Positions 25,079 through 33,715 of a stretch of DNA of 64,000 bases are shown one piece after another. Made by a program: the position numbers and the translations under genes. How positions within the stretch are numbered: the first letter of the stretch is position 1; every line of letters begins with the position of its first letter. This stretch comes from Adlercreutzia sp. ZJ176. GTDB lineage: Bacteria > Actinomycetota > Coriobacteriia > Coriobacteriales > Eggerthellaceae. The stretch spans positions 1 to 64,000 of the forward strand of contig NZ_JAAKEC010000013.1 in the NCBI RefSeq assembly GCF_011038975.1, in the 5' to 3' direction. The notes beneath the pieces were generated by a model. The model made no database searches. It was not told the origin of the DNA and saw only the letters and a program-made list of their open reading frames with translations.

Positions 25079-25900
25079 CTACTCACCTCCCAAGGGGGTT
25101 GTCTCGGCAGTCTCGTCATCTTGGCAGCACAGGCACGCGACGGTTATGTTGTCGCGCTCACCGCGTTCCAAGACCAGCTTGATGAGGGAATCGCAGCTCT
25201 GCTGGATCTGCTCCTCCGTCGCATGGCTCAGAGAGCCGAAGGACTCCACCAGCTCGTCGTCGAACAGCTCGTTGCGGAAGCCGTCGCAGCACACCATGTA
25301 CGTCTCGCCGACCTCATACGTGCCGCTGCCGAACACGGGCTGAAGCTCGCTCTGGGTTCCGACCGACTGGAGGATGACGTTGCGCTTCGGATGGAAGCGG
25401 GCCTTCTCGGGAGGGATGTTCCCTCGCGCTACCTCCTGGGCCACCCACGTCTGGTCTTTGGTGAGGATCTCCATCTCGCCGCCAGCGAACCGGTAGACGC
25501 GCGTGTCGCCGACATGTCCGATGAGGTAGCGGCCCTGGTAGAACAAAATGGCCGTGAACGTCGTTCCCAGCTGAGTGTCGTGGTCCCGTCCGTAGTCGCG
25601 AACGAGCGTGTTCATCCGGTCAAGCCCGAAGCTCCACTGGCTCTGAACTATGTTGAGCACCCCGGCGGGGTCCGACGCGAGGCGCTCGCACGTTTGAACG
25701 AACATCGTCTCGAACCAGTTCACCAGCCACGTCACAACCGAAGCGCTCGCAACCTCTCCCTGGGACAGCCCGCCGACACCGTCACATACCGCAACGAGCG
25801 CCGCTTCGCCCGAGGAGGTCTGAATTACTTCTATGCAGCAGCTGTCTTGATTGGACTTCTTGCGCGGACCAATATTCGTCTGCGCCGCAACGCGAAACAC
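25079..25900 (-). CDS. PP2C-type protein phosphatase
   Basis: This 273-residue cytosolic PPM phosphatase is expected to reverse phosphorylation by the adjacent kinase. The metal-binding motifs are in order: RKKSNQDS (Asp19), AVCDGVGG (Asp40), IGHVGDTRVY (128-136), MVCCDGF (Asp206) and RDNITVACL (Asp250, Asn251). The C-terminal tail carries AETTPLGGE, a TxxL motif like those in other cluster proteins. The start is GTG at 25900, with an excellent AAAGGAGG upstream. It is the first gene of the long minus-strand cluster, so its upstream region (25901-26280) probably holds the cluster promoter. Confidence 0.93.
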   Translation of the reverse strand: MFRVAAQTNIGPRKKSNQDSCCIEVIQTSSGEAALVAVCDGVGGLSQGEVASASVVTWLVNWFETMFVQTCERLASDPAGVLNIVQSQWSFGLDRMNTLVRDYGRDHDTQLGTTFTAILFYQGRYLIGHVGDTRVYRFAGGEMEILTKDQTWVAQEVARGNIPPEKARFHPKRNVILQSVGTQSELQPVFGSGTYEVGETYMVCCDGFRNELFDDELVESFGSLSHATEEQIQQSCDSLIKLVLERGERDNITVACLCCQDDETAETTPLGGE

Positions 25901-26280
25901 CCGTAGACCTCCTTTCGCTGCTATCCCTACGAGACAACTGCGTTAATCCGCTCTTGCTAGACAAACCTCGAGCAAACACACGCCGCGGGCATGCCTGCTG
26001 TCTGGCATGCTTGCGGCGAGGTTTATCTCGCTTTCTGTCATGAGATACACTTCTCCCTGACATAAAACTCATAAAATATATAGCATTACCTGATGATATT
26101 CAACTTTTTTGATGCATTGGGGCAACGGGATGGAATAAACGACGTATTATTTGTCCTGATCGAACCGCTTACATGCCGATATCCTCGCCTCAACGCTTTG
26201 TCAATGCTACTTATATTCTGTAGATTCATTTTCTTCTTTTCGGTTTGATTGCCTTCGTAAATAAGCAGGAAGGCGGTCTG
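25901..26280. other. Divergent intergenic region upstream of the phosphatase-kinase cluster and the Xre gene
   Basis: This 380-base AT-rich region holds the promoters of two divergent units. It contains a hairpin at 25981-26018 with paired CGCCGC/GCGGCG and CATGCC/GGCATG segments, and AT-rich runs at 26060-26110. No gene is supported; a short minus-strand open frame from 26086 crosses the Xre gene and lacks a ribosome site. Confidence 0.5.
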
Positions 26281-26751
26281 ATGAGCGACATTCAGAAAGT
26301 GTTCGCCGCAAACGTGAAGTCTTATCGAAAGTGCGCTCACATGACGCAAGAGGAACTTGCGGAGAAAAGCGGTTTGCACCGCACTTATATTGGCGGCGTC
26401 GAGCAGCAGCGCATCAACGTCAGCCTGAAGAACGTCGAGAAGATCGCCCACGCGCTTGACGTCGACCCTGCGCTCCTCTTCGTGCGAGAGGCGTCCGATG
26501 CCCAGGAAACCGGCAAGAAGACGACGCGGGCGGCTCATCCTCCGTCAGCTATACAGTGGGACCACGCCCTCTGCACGCGAACCGATGAACGCGGCATCAT
26601 GTTCGAGCCTCTCGACGTACACGACGAAGACCTCACCGTCAGCATCTTGTGCGCGCTGATCAACGAAGGGACGAACGACAACCTCGTCGAAGCCTACGAA
26701 CGAGCGCAAGCTGAGATCATCAGCTTCTTCCGCTCGGCTCACAAGCGGTAG
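26281..26751 (+). CDS. Xre-family HTH regulator
   Basis: The protein has 156 residues. The N-terminal helix-turn-helix (about residues 5-62) is classic: NVKSYRKCAHMTQEELAEKSGLHRTYIGGVEQQRINVS, followed by LKNVEKIAHALDVDPALLF. The C-terminal 80 residues are not recognised. The ATG at 26281 has AGGAAGG upstream. It is one of the few plus-strand genes on this arm and is transcribed away from the phosphatase-kinase cluster. It is a candidate regulator of that cluster or of itself, by position only. Confidence 0.88.
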   Translation: MSDIQKVFAANVKSYRKCAHMTQEELAEKSGLHRTYIGGVEQQRINVSLKNVEKIAHALDVDPALLFVREASDAQETGKKTTRAAHPPSAIQWDHALCTRTDERGIMFEPLDVHDEDLTVSILCALINEGTNDNLVEAYERAQAEIISFFRSAHKR

Positions 26752-26828
26752 TCTTCGCTGCCCTCAGGCAGCCAGCGCGAGGCAACACGCTCCCAAAACG
26801 ATGCAGCGATGAACAACGCACCCGTGCC

Positions 26829-28307
26829 TTATCCCCGCCCGGCCCAATGGATCAGCACGCGGGTGCTGCCTTCGGGGATCCTTCGCTCCAGCACGCCTGT
26901 CGCCTCGAGGGCCTCAACGGTTTTCGAGAGCTTCTTGGAGATGCCCTTGTAGCCCATTGCGCGCGCGAGGTCCGTGAGCGTCAGGTCCCCCTGCTCCAAT
27001 GCGTCAAGGATGCGCTGCTCATACAGGCGCGCCTTCTCGCTTCCCGCCTTTTGCTTCGGGGCGAAGGCGGGATGCACCGGGATGGCCACCGAGAGGAACC
27101 CGCGCTGCTCGTCACTGAAGAACTCGAGGTCAGGCGAGCCGTTCGCCTCAAGCGCCTTGTACGCGTTAGGGAAGCCCGTGTTTCGCCCCTCTATGAGCCT
27201 CAGCTCCTTCAGGAAGTCCCCGATGCGGCGGTTGCGGTAGCTGCGCGCCCTGATCCTGCGCTCGGCGACGTCCTCGTCCGATATGCTGCGGTCGAACCCG
27301 GGGAAGCTCGTGACCTCAAGGGACTCGGGCGTGATCCTCACCGTGATAGGCTCGCTGATTTGGTACGACCGATGATAGACCGCGTTCGCCAGGATTTCCT
27401 CGACCGCTGCGTACGGATAGTTGAACGCCCGCGCCGCCTCAGCGCGATCCGGGCGCTTCGTCACCTTCTCCTTGATCACATAGTTCTTTATGTAGGCGAG
27501 AGCATCCCCGAGCTGGCGCTGGATGGGACCCGTGAACACCTTCTCAACCATGTTCGCTCCCGTTGGGTCGGGGATGTCTACCACCTCGATGCGCGCGTAG
27601 CGGAAGAAGCGCTCGGGATGCTCCGTGAACATGAGCACGCCGACGTTCAAGGGCCGCACGTCCTCAACCGGCCCCGAGACCAGCTGCATGTCGCGCGCGA
27701 GGTCAAGCGTGCTCAGCTTCGCCGAATGCTCGTACAGGTCGCTGCCGATCTTCTTGAGGTGCTGGCGCATCAGACCCAGATCCAGGTCATCCACCCTTGC
27801 CAGCAAGTTCGGCCGATCGTCGAAGGGAATGTCCGTCGAAATGTAGAAGAGTTCCTTCTCTTCGTCAGGCGAGGCCACGACGGTGCTGCTGAACTTGCGG
27901 ATGTAATAGTGCTTGGCCGATCCTGCGGAATGCACGTCCTTGCACGCCTTGTAGGGGCGCCCGTGCCCTCCCGGCACCCAGATGACCACGAGGTACGCGC
28001 CCTGGAAGAGGACGGGCTCCGCGATAGGGTTGTAAAGGGGCTCTATGCGGTGGCAAAAGCCCACCATCTTCTTGAGGATGCCGTCGATTTCGCCTTGAGG
28101 TATTCCCTTGGGCGGGAGGACGGGCGAGCCGTCTTTCTCCTCAACGCCGAGGACGAGGTACCCTCCGCCTATGTTGTCAATGTCGTTCGCGAAGGCGCAT
28201 ATGGTGTGAATGACGGCGTTGGGATTGAACCCGCTTTTGAACTCGATGCGAGCCGACTCGACGATGCGGCGGTTGACCAGGTCGTCTATGTTGACGGGAA
28301 TCGTCAT
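26829..28307 (-). CDS. AlbA_2 (Schlafen-like)/HATPase ATP-binding protein, second copy
   Basis: The protein has 492 residues, of the same architecture as the product of 6054-7724. The N-terminal AlbA_2 domain includes RIVESARIEFKSGFN and GGYLVLGVEEKDG. The middle N-box is EEILANAVYHRSYQ. The C-terminal winged helix (LEQGDLTLTDLARAMGYKGISKKLSKTVEAL) ends near the stop. These proteins are often transcriptional regulators or accessory defence-locus components; the biochemical activity is unproven. The ATG at 28307 follows GGAGAAG. A good promoter and a set of GTCGAGGAC palindromes lie upstream, which suggests tight, self-directed control. Confidence 0.82.
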   Translation of the reverse strand: MTIPVNIDDLVNRRIVESARIEFKSGFNPNAVIHTICAFANDIDNIGGGYLVLGVEEKDGSPVLPPKGIPQGEIDGILKKMVGFCHRIEPLYNPIAEPVLFQGAYLVVIWVPGGHGRPYKACKDVHSAGSAKHYYIRKFSSTVVASPDEEKELFYISTDIPFDDRPNLLARVDDLDLGLMRQHLKKIGSDLYEHSAKLSTLDLARDMQLVSGPVEDVRPLNVGVLMFTEHPERFFRYARIEVVDIPDPTGANMVEKVFTGPIQRQLGDALAYIKNYVIKEKVTKRPDRAEAARAFNYPYAAVEEILANAVYHRSYQISEPITVRITPESLEVTSFPGFDRSISDEDVAERRIRARSYRNRRIGDFLKELRLIEGRNTGFPNAYKALEANGSPDLEFFSDEQRGFLSVAIPVHPAFAPKQKAGSEKARLYEQRILDALEQGDLTLTDLARAMGYKGISKKLSKTVEALEATGVLERRIPEGSTRVLIHWAGRG

Positions 28308-28379
28308 GAAGCTTCTCCTGCCGTTGGGATGCGGTGGAGCGATCCGCTTGTTTTCGAGGGTGCCCCCTCATTGCGGCTC

Positions 28380-28408
28380 AGTATCACATGGCTCGACAGG
28401 CTCGTCAA
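28380..28408 (-). promoter_or_regulatory. Sigma-70-type promoter of the second AlbA_2 gene
   Basis: On the minus strand TTGACG (28403-28408) and GATACT (28380-28385) are separated by exactly 17 bases, which predicts a transcript starting near 28373, about 65 bases before the ATG at 28307. Confidence 0.65.
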
Positions 28409-28415
28409 GCGGTTT

Positions 28416-28475
28416 GTCGAGGACTCGATAAAATTTTTGTCGAGTCCTCGACGTTTTAGTTGTCGAGGACGTCGA
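28416..28475. promoter_or_regulatory. GTCGAGGACTCGA operator-like palindromes
   Basis: GTCGAGGACTCGA (28416-28428) and its exact complement TCGAGTCCTCGAC (28440-28452) flank an 11-base AT-rich spacer. A further GTCGAGGACGTCGA lies at 28462-28475. All sit immediately upstream of the -35 box of the AlbA_2 gene. Confidence 0.7.
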
Positions 28476-28603
28476 GTTGGGGGTGAGGGGCGGGGCGCAC
28501 GTGGTGCGAGCAAGGGGACGCGCCAGAAGCGGGCGCCCCGAGCGCGGGACGGGCGCGCCAGGTACGCGGGCACCCCGAGCGCGGGGGCGGCGACGTCCCG
28601 CCC

Positions 28604-30874
28604 CTACAGCTTGATGAGGGCGGCGGGGTGGGTGGGCGCGGTGGCCTCTTGGAGCACGCGCACCACTTCCTCGTGGCAGGTGAGGAGGATCACCTGACGG
28701 GTCTCCGCGAGCTCGGCGAGGGCGCGCGCCGCGCCGCGGCGGCGCTCGGCGTCGAAGTTCACGAGGATGTCGTCGGCGAGCACGGGGACGGCGCGGCCCA
28801 CGTTGGGGGCGCACATGAGGAGCGCGATGCGCAGCGCCAGGTAGAGCTGCTGGCAGGTCCCCAGCGAGAGCAGGTTGGGCTCGCGCGTGGTGAGCGTGCT
28901 GTCGGTCACCCGCACCTCGCCGGCGTCGGCGAGCGCCACACGTGTCCACCGCCCATCCGTCATGAGCGCCAACAGGCGGCTAGCCTGGGCGAACACCTCG
29001 GGCTGGCTCTTCGACTTCCACGCCGCCACGGCGTCTTCCAGCATGCGCTGCGCCAGGAGCAGGCGCGCGAGGCTGACCGACGCCTCGTCGATGCGCGTCT
29101 TGAGCTCGTGGTAGCGCGTCTTGAGCTTGTCGAACTCGCGCGCCTGGCGCGCCTGCGCGAGCTCGCGGCTCAGCTCGCCCCAGCGGCGGTTGAGCGCCTC
29201 GGTCTTCTCGAGCGCCTCGGCGCGCTCGCTCGTGCAGCGCGCGAGCTCCTGGTCGAGCTCGGCGAGCGTCACCTCGGCGGGCACGCCCGCGCGCTCGCAC
29301 AGAAGCGCCTGCTGCGCGGCGATCTCCCCCAGGCGAGCCTCCACCTCGTTGACGCGCTGCGTGGCCGAGCGCTGGCGCTGGCGGTCGAGCGCCATCTCGG
29401 CGCGGGCGTCGCGCGCGTCGTCGAGCAGCACGCGAGCGCGGCGCAGAGAAGCGCCCGCGTCCCCCAGCCCCATCTCGGCGAGGTCGGCGCGCACGGCCTC
29501 CTCAAACTCGACCTGGGCCTGCTCGCTCAGCTCGAGGCGCTTGGCGCACTGGGCCATCGCCTCGTGAGCCGCCTCGATGCGCTCGCGGCGATCCTCGTCG
29601 CGACGGTCGGGGCGGAACAAAAGCACGAGGGCCGACGCGGCCAGGATGAGCCCGAAGAACACCATGACCAGGCCAAGCGACGTGTACGACAGACTGCCCG
29701 CGGCGCGCCCTTGGATGAACAGCGGCACGCCCAGGCACAGCAGCAGCGCGAACATGGCTGCCGTGACCGCAACCTGCACGCCGCGGCGCAGATGGGGACG
29801 CCCCTGGTCGACGCGGCTCTGCGTCTCAAGAAGCGCCTCGTAGGCGGCGCGCGCGGCGGCGTAGTCCTCGCGCGCGGCGTCGAGCAGGTGCGCCTGCTTC
29901 GCCTCGCGCTCCGCGAGCGCCTCGAGACGCTCGCGCGCGGCACGATCCTCGGCTCCCGTCAGACGCGCGAGCGCGCGGCCGACCGCCTGCTCGCGCGAGC
30001 GGCGCGCGGCCACCGCGCGGCGCTCCTCGTTGTGGAGGTGCTCGAGCTCGACGTGCAACGACGCCGCCTCCGAGCCGAGCTTCTCCAGACCAGCGCGGCA
30101 GGCCGACAGGCTCTCGACGGACGCGTTCAGGCGGTCCACGCGCTCGCTCATGCGCTGGCGCTCAGGCTCGATCGCGTGGAACTCGCGATCCTGCGCGCGG
30201 CTGTTCTCCATCTCCTCCGCGGCCGCGCGCAGCGCGCGTCGGATCTCGTCGCGTTCCTCGGTCAGCTGCACGATGGAGTCCTGCGCGCTCGCGGCGCGCG
30301 AGGTGTGCTCCGCCAGCCGCGCCTGCACGGCGGCGAGCGCCTCTGCCGGCGACGCGCCCGTGCCCGACCCAGCCGTGAGCAGGCGCGCCGTCACGTCGGT
30401 GGTATTGCGCAGGCTGCGCAGCTCGTCGCTCGTGAGGGAGAACACGGCACGGAAGGTGTCCTTGTCGATGTCGTCGACCAGGCGCGCGTCGCCCTGCAGG
30501 CCGTCGGCGTTGCGCACGCGACGCAGCTCGAGCAGCGCGCCGGGAGCACCGGGGATCGCTGGGGCACCGGCAGCCGCGCCGCCCGCTAGCACGCCATCCC
30601 CCGCCGGCACGCCGCCCTCGCCTTTCGCACCCGCTTCTCGCTCCTCGAAGAACAGCGACCCGGCGCGCTCGGTGCCGCGCGGCTTGTAGGCGTTGCGCCC
30701 GCCGCGCGCCTCGTCCCAGCCGAACAGCACGCCGCCCACGAACGCCGCGAGCGTGGTCTTGCCCGACTCGTTGGCGCCGAACACCACGTTGAGGTGCGGC
30801 GAGAACGGCCCCACCATACGGTCGCGCGCGGCGCCGAAGCTCTCCATCTTGACATGCCTCAGGTAGGGAGTCAT
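28604..30874 (-). CDS. YhaN-like SMC/RecF-type ATPase
   Basis: The protein has 756 residues. It has an N-terminal Walker A (FGANESGKTT, about 33-41), long coiled coils and two membrane-like hydrophobic helices in the middle (from VAVTAAMFALLLCLGVPLF), which is the hallmark of YhaN. A C-terminal ABC-type signature (LSLGTCQQLYLALRIALLM) and Walker B (VLADDILVNFD) complete it. With the upstream YhaO-like nuclease it should form an SbcCD/Rad50-Mre11-like complex acting on DNA ends. Its start overlaps the stop of the nuclease gene by one base (ATGA). The membrane-like segments suggest membrane association. Confidence 0.87.
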   Translation of the reverse strand: MTPYLRHVKMESFGAARDRMVGPFSPHLNVVFGANESGKTTLAAFVGGVLFGWDEARGGRNAYKPRGTERAGSLFFEEREAGAKGEGGVPAGDGVLAGGAAAGAPAIPGAPGALLELRRVRNADGLQGDARLVDDIDKDTFRAVFSLTSDELRSLRNTTDVTARLLTAGSGTGASPAEALAAVQARLAEHTSRAASAQDSIVQLTEERDEIRRALRAAAEEMENSRAQDREFHAIEPERQRMSERVDRLNASVESLSACRAGLEKLGSEAASLHVELEHLHNEERRAVAARRSREQAVGRALARLTGAEDRAARERLEALAEREAKQAHLLDAAREDYAAARAAYEALLETQSRVDQGRPHLRRGVQVAVTAAMFALLLCLGVPLFIQGRAAGSLSYTSLGLVMVFFGLILAASALVLLFRPDRRDEDRRERIEAAHEAMAQCAKRLELSEQAQVEFEEAVRADLAEMGLGDAGASLRRARVLLDDARDARAEMALDRQRQRSATQRVNEVEARLGEIAAQQALLCERAGVPAEVTLAELDQELARCTSERAEALEKTEALNRRWGELSRELAQARQAREFDKLKTRYHELKTRIDEASVSLARLLLAQRMLEDAVAAWKSKSQPEVFAQASRLLALMTDGRWTRVALADAGEVRVTDSTLTTREPNLLSLGTCQQLYLALRIALLMCAPNVGRAVPVLADDILVNFDAERRRGAARALAELAETRQVILLTCHEEVVRVLQEATAPTHPAALIKL

Positions 30875-32148
30875 CAGCGATCACCCTCCTGGACGAGCAG
30901 GTCTAACACGAGGTCCTCCGCCTCGCCGATCAGGGCGTCGAGGTCGGCCGTCACCCCGCGCGGCATCGGCACGCCGCGGCGCAGGAACTCCTCCTGCAGA
31001 TAGCCCACCTGCTCGTCAGGGGTCGCGCGCAAGGTTTGCGCCGCGCTGAGCACCGCCGCGGGGAACATCCCCTCGGCGCGCAGGGCCTCGCGGTCGAGCG
31101 GGCGCGTGGTCTTGTCCACGAGCGCGTCCACGAAGAAGTCGGGGCGCGCCTCGTTGAGCGTCGCGCGCAGGTCCTCGATCACGCCGGGGCGCGCGAGCAC
31201 GTCATGCAACGGCGTGGCGCCCGCAAGCGTGATGCGCGAGATCATCTCCTCGCACTGCGCCGTGCTGCTCGCGGTGAACTGCGCGCGCATCACCTCGTCG
31301 GCCACGGCGGGAAGCGACGCGCATTCCCCCACGTCAACCGCGTAGCGCTGCCACACCACGCTGGCCGTGGGGATGAACTCCACGCGATTCGGCGCCCCCT
31401 CTTCGAGCGTCACCAGGCTCACGCCGCGCGGGCCCGTCTCCTTCACGTCGCGCCCCTGGATGCAGCCCGAAAACACGAGGCGCGGGTCCTCCGGGTTGTC
31501 GACGAAGCGCTGGTGGATGTGCCCGAGCGCCCAGTAGTCGAAGCCCGCGGCGCGCAGCCGCGCGGGGCTCGCAGGCGCCTTCGCCGGGTCGAGGTCGAGC
31601 CCGGTGTGCAGCACGCCCACGCCGAACGGCGCTTCGACGGCCCGCGGCCCGAGCGCGGCCTCGGCAGATGCGCGCGTGAGGCCCTCGGCGATGTCGCGGT
31701 CAGCCGGCCACACCTTGTTGGGATAGCCGCGGCCGCCGAGCACGCAGAGCGGCTCGCCCGCGCGCTCGAACAGCGCGAAGCTGGGCCTGTCGGCGGCGAA
31801 CATCGTCGCGTTCGCAGGAAGCGCGAAGAAGTCCTGCTGCCACTGGGCGTACGGGTCGTGGTTGCCCGTGCACAGGTACGCTCTGATGCCCGCCTCGCCC
31901 AAACGCTCGATTCCCCTGAAGAACCGCAGGTAGTCGGCGTAGGAGGCGCGCGCCTCGTCGAACACGTCGCCCGCGATCACCACGAAGTCAACCGCGCGGG
32001 CGATCGCCGCGTCGATCAGTCGGTCGTACGCCTCGGGAATCGCCTCGCACAGGCGGTCCGCCCACTCGGGCGACAGCGCGCGCAGGCCGCGGAAGGGCGC
32101 GCCGATGTGCAGGTCGGCCGCGTGGATGAACGTAAGCCGGCGCGCCAT
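30874..32148 (-). CDS. YhaO-like metallophosphoesterase (Mre11/SbcD-type nuclease)
   Basis: The protein has 424 residues. Metal ligands appear in the calcineurin-like order: HAADLHIGAPF (about 9-19), VIAGDVFDEA, CTGNHDPY, and LGHIHQRF further on. This matches the YhaO/SbcD exonuclease family. The C-terminal half is the capping and ATPase-interaction region. It is co-translated with the YhaN-like ATPase downstream. The start lies just beyond the dnaB stop (32152), so the genes may share a transcript with dnaB. Confidence 0.88.
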   Translation of the reverse strand: MARRLTFIHAADLHIGAPFRGLRALSPEWADRLCEAIPEAYDRLIDAAIARAVDFVVIAGDVFDEARASYADYLRFFRGIERLGEAGIRAYLCTGNHDPYAQWQQDFFALPANATMFAADRPSFALFERAGEPLCVLGGRGYPNKVWPADRDIAEGLTRASAEAALGPRAVEAPFGVGVLHTGLDLDPAKAPASPARLRAAGFDYWALGHIHQRFVDNPEDPRLVFSGCIQGRDVKETGPRGVSLVTLEEGAPNRVEFIPTASVVWQRYAVDVGECASLPAVADEVMRAQFTASSTAQCEEMISRITLAGATPLHDVLARPGVIEDLRATLNEARPDFFVDALVDKTTRPLDREALRAEGMFPAAVLSAAQTLRATPDEQVGYLQEEFLRRGVPMPRGVTADLDALIGEAEDLVLDLLVQEGDR

Positions 32149-32151
32149 GGG

Positions 32152-33564
32152 CTAGAACCCGCCTACGCGCGAGTCGTCGATGAAGTCCATGAACTTGGTG
32201 TACTCCGGGTTGAACGCCAGCGTGATGTCCCGGGTGGCGCCGTTGCGGTGCTTCGCCACGATGAGCTCGGCCGTGCCCAGGTCAGGACGGTCCTCGCTCT
32301 CCGCCTCCATGTCGTCCATGGAGCGGTCGATGAACATGACGATGTCGGCGTCCTGCTCGATGGAACCCGATTCGCGCAGGTCAGACAGCATCGGGCGCTT
32401 CTTGCCGCGCATCTCCACCGCGCGCGAGAGCTGCGAGAGCGCGATGACCGGCATGTCCATCTCCTTCGCGAGCACCTTCAGACCGCGCGAGATCTCGCCG
32501 ACCTCGACGGCGCGGTTGCCGTCCTTGCGCACGGCGGGCGGCTGCATGAGCTGCAGGTAGTCCACGATGATGAGGCCGCGGCCCTGCCCCGCCGCGTGCC
32601 GCAGCTCGCGGCGCGCCTTCGCGCGCGCCTCGAGGATCGACAGGCCCGGCGAGTCGTCGATGTAGACCTCGAGCTTCGAGAGCGTGTTCGACGCGTCGGC
32701 GATGGCGCCCCAGTCGCCCTCGGACACGAAGCCGCCGCGGATCTTCGACAAGCTCACGCGCGCCTCGGCGCACAGGATGCGCTGCACGAGCTGGCCCGCG
32801 CTCATCTCCAGCGAGAAGAACGCCACGGCCGTGCCCGCCTTCGCCGCGTTCACGGCCATGTTCAGCGCGAACGAGGTCTTGCCGACGCCGGGGCGCGCGG
32901 CGAGGATGACCAGGTCGCCGCCGCGAAAGCCGTGGAACAGGTTGTCGACGTCGCGGAAGCCCGTGGGCACGCCCGCCATGTGGTCGCCCTGCGCGGCGAG
33001 CTTCGATATCTCCTCGAACGCGTCGGTGATGAGCGTGTCCATCTTCACGAACGACGACGACACGCGCTTCTCCGTGACGTTGAACAGCGTCTTCTCCGCC
33101 TCCTCGACCACCTGGTTGAGGTCGTCGGGCGCGTCGTAGGCGAGCGCGTTGATGTCGGCAGCCGCGTACACCAGCTCGCGCAGGATGGCCGTGCGTTTCA
33201 CGATGTCGGCGTGGCGCTGCCAGTTGGTGAGCGCGAAGGTGTTGTCGGCGAGCTCGGCCAGGTACGCGCGGCCTCCCACGGCCTCGAGCTGGCCCTTCGC
33301 CTGCAGCGTGTCGGCTAGGGCGATGGGGTCCACGGGGATGCGGCGGACGGAGAGGTCGTAGACCGACTCGAAGATGATGCGGTGCGCCGGGCGGAAGAAG
33401 TTCTCGGGCTTCAGGCGCAGGATCAGCTCCTCGACCACCTCGGTGTTCAGCATGCACGCCGCCAGCACCGACTGCTCCGCCTCGATATTCTGCGGGAGCT
33501 GCGCGCGCTTGGCCGCGTCGACGGTGGTGCGTTGCGTATGCGAAGTTGAGGCGGGAGCGGGCAT
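32152..33564 (-). CDS. dnaB: Replicative DNA helicase
   Basis: DnaB (470 residues) unwinds DNA at the fork. The N-terminal domain begins after a short polar tail (QLPQNIEAEQSVLAACM). The RecA-like motor carries Walker A ARPGVGKTSFALN, Walker B GLIIVDYLQLM and the ALSQLSR segment. The chosen ATG at 33564 is in the expected place, with AGGAGG upstream at slightly long spacing; the open frame extends upstream through the terminator into unrelated sequence and was not used. It lies downstream of rplI but separated by a strong terminator. No intein is present. Confidence 0.96.
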   Translation of the reverse strand: MPAPASTSHTQRTTVDAAKRAQLPQNIEAEQSVLAACMLNTEVVEELILRLKPENFFRPAHRIIFESVYDLSVRRIPVDPIALADTLQAKGQLEAVGGRAYLAELADNTFALTNWQRHADIVKRTAILRELVYAAADINALAYDAPDDLNQVVEEAEKTLFNVTEKRVSSSFVKMDTLITDAFEEISKLAAQGDHMAGVPTGFRDVDNLFHGFRGGDLVILAARPGVGKTSFALNMAVNAAKAGTAVAFFSLEMSAGQLVQRILCAEARVSLSKIRGGFVSEGDWGAIADASNTLSKLEVYIDDSPGLSILEARAKARRELRHAAGQGRGLIIVDYLQLMQPPAVRKDGNRAVEVGEISRGLKVLAKEMDMPVIALSQLSRAVEMRGKKRPMLSDLRESGSIEQDADIVMFIDRSMDDMEAESEDRPDLGTAELIVAKHRNGATRDITLAFNPEYTKFMDFIDDSRVGGF

Positions 33565-33649
33565 CGGCTTCTTTCCTCCTGCTTGGAACGGCGTTTGCGG
33601 AACAATCCTATGGTAGCGCAAAGGCGCTGGGGCGCGCCCCTGAAAAGAA

Positions 33650-33682
33650 AACTCCCCTCGCCCACGTGGGGCAAGGGGAGTT
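33650..33682 (-). terminator. Rho-independent terminator of the rpsF-rplI operon
   Basis: A GC-rich stem (AACTCCCCT/AGGGGAGTT, continued by CGCCCACGTGGGGC) is followed on the minus strand by TTTCTTTTC. It lies 34 bases beyond the rplI stop and separates the ribosomal operon from dnaB. Confidence 0.85.
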
Positions 33683-33715
33683 CGGGAGTTCGCTTGCGCG
33701 TTTCGGGCGCAGACG

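Noticed and set aside
26086-26538. A minus-strand gene overlapping the Xre regulator
   Set aside because: No ribosome site, poor sequence character, and it is antisense to a clear HTH gene.
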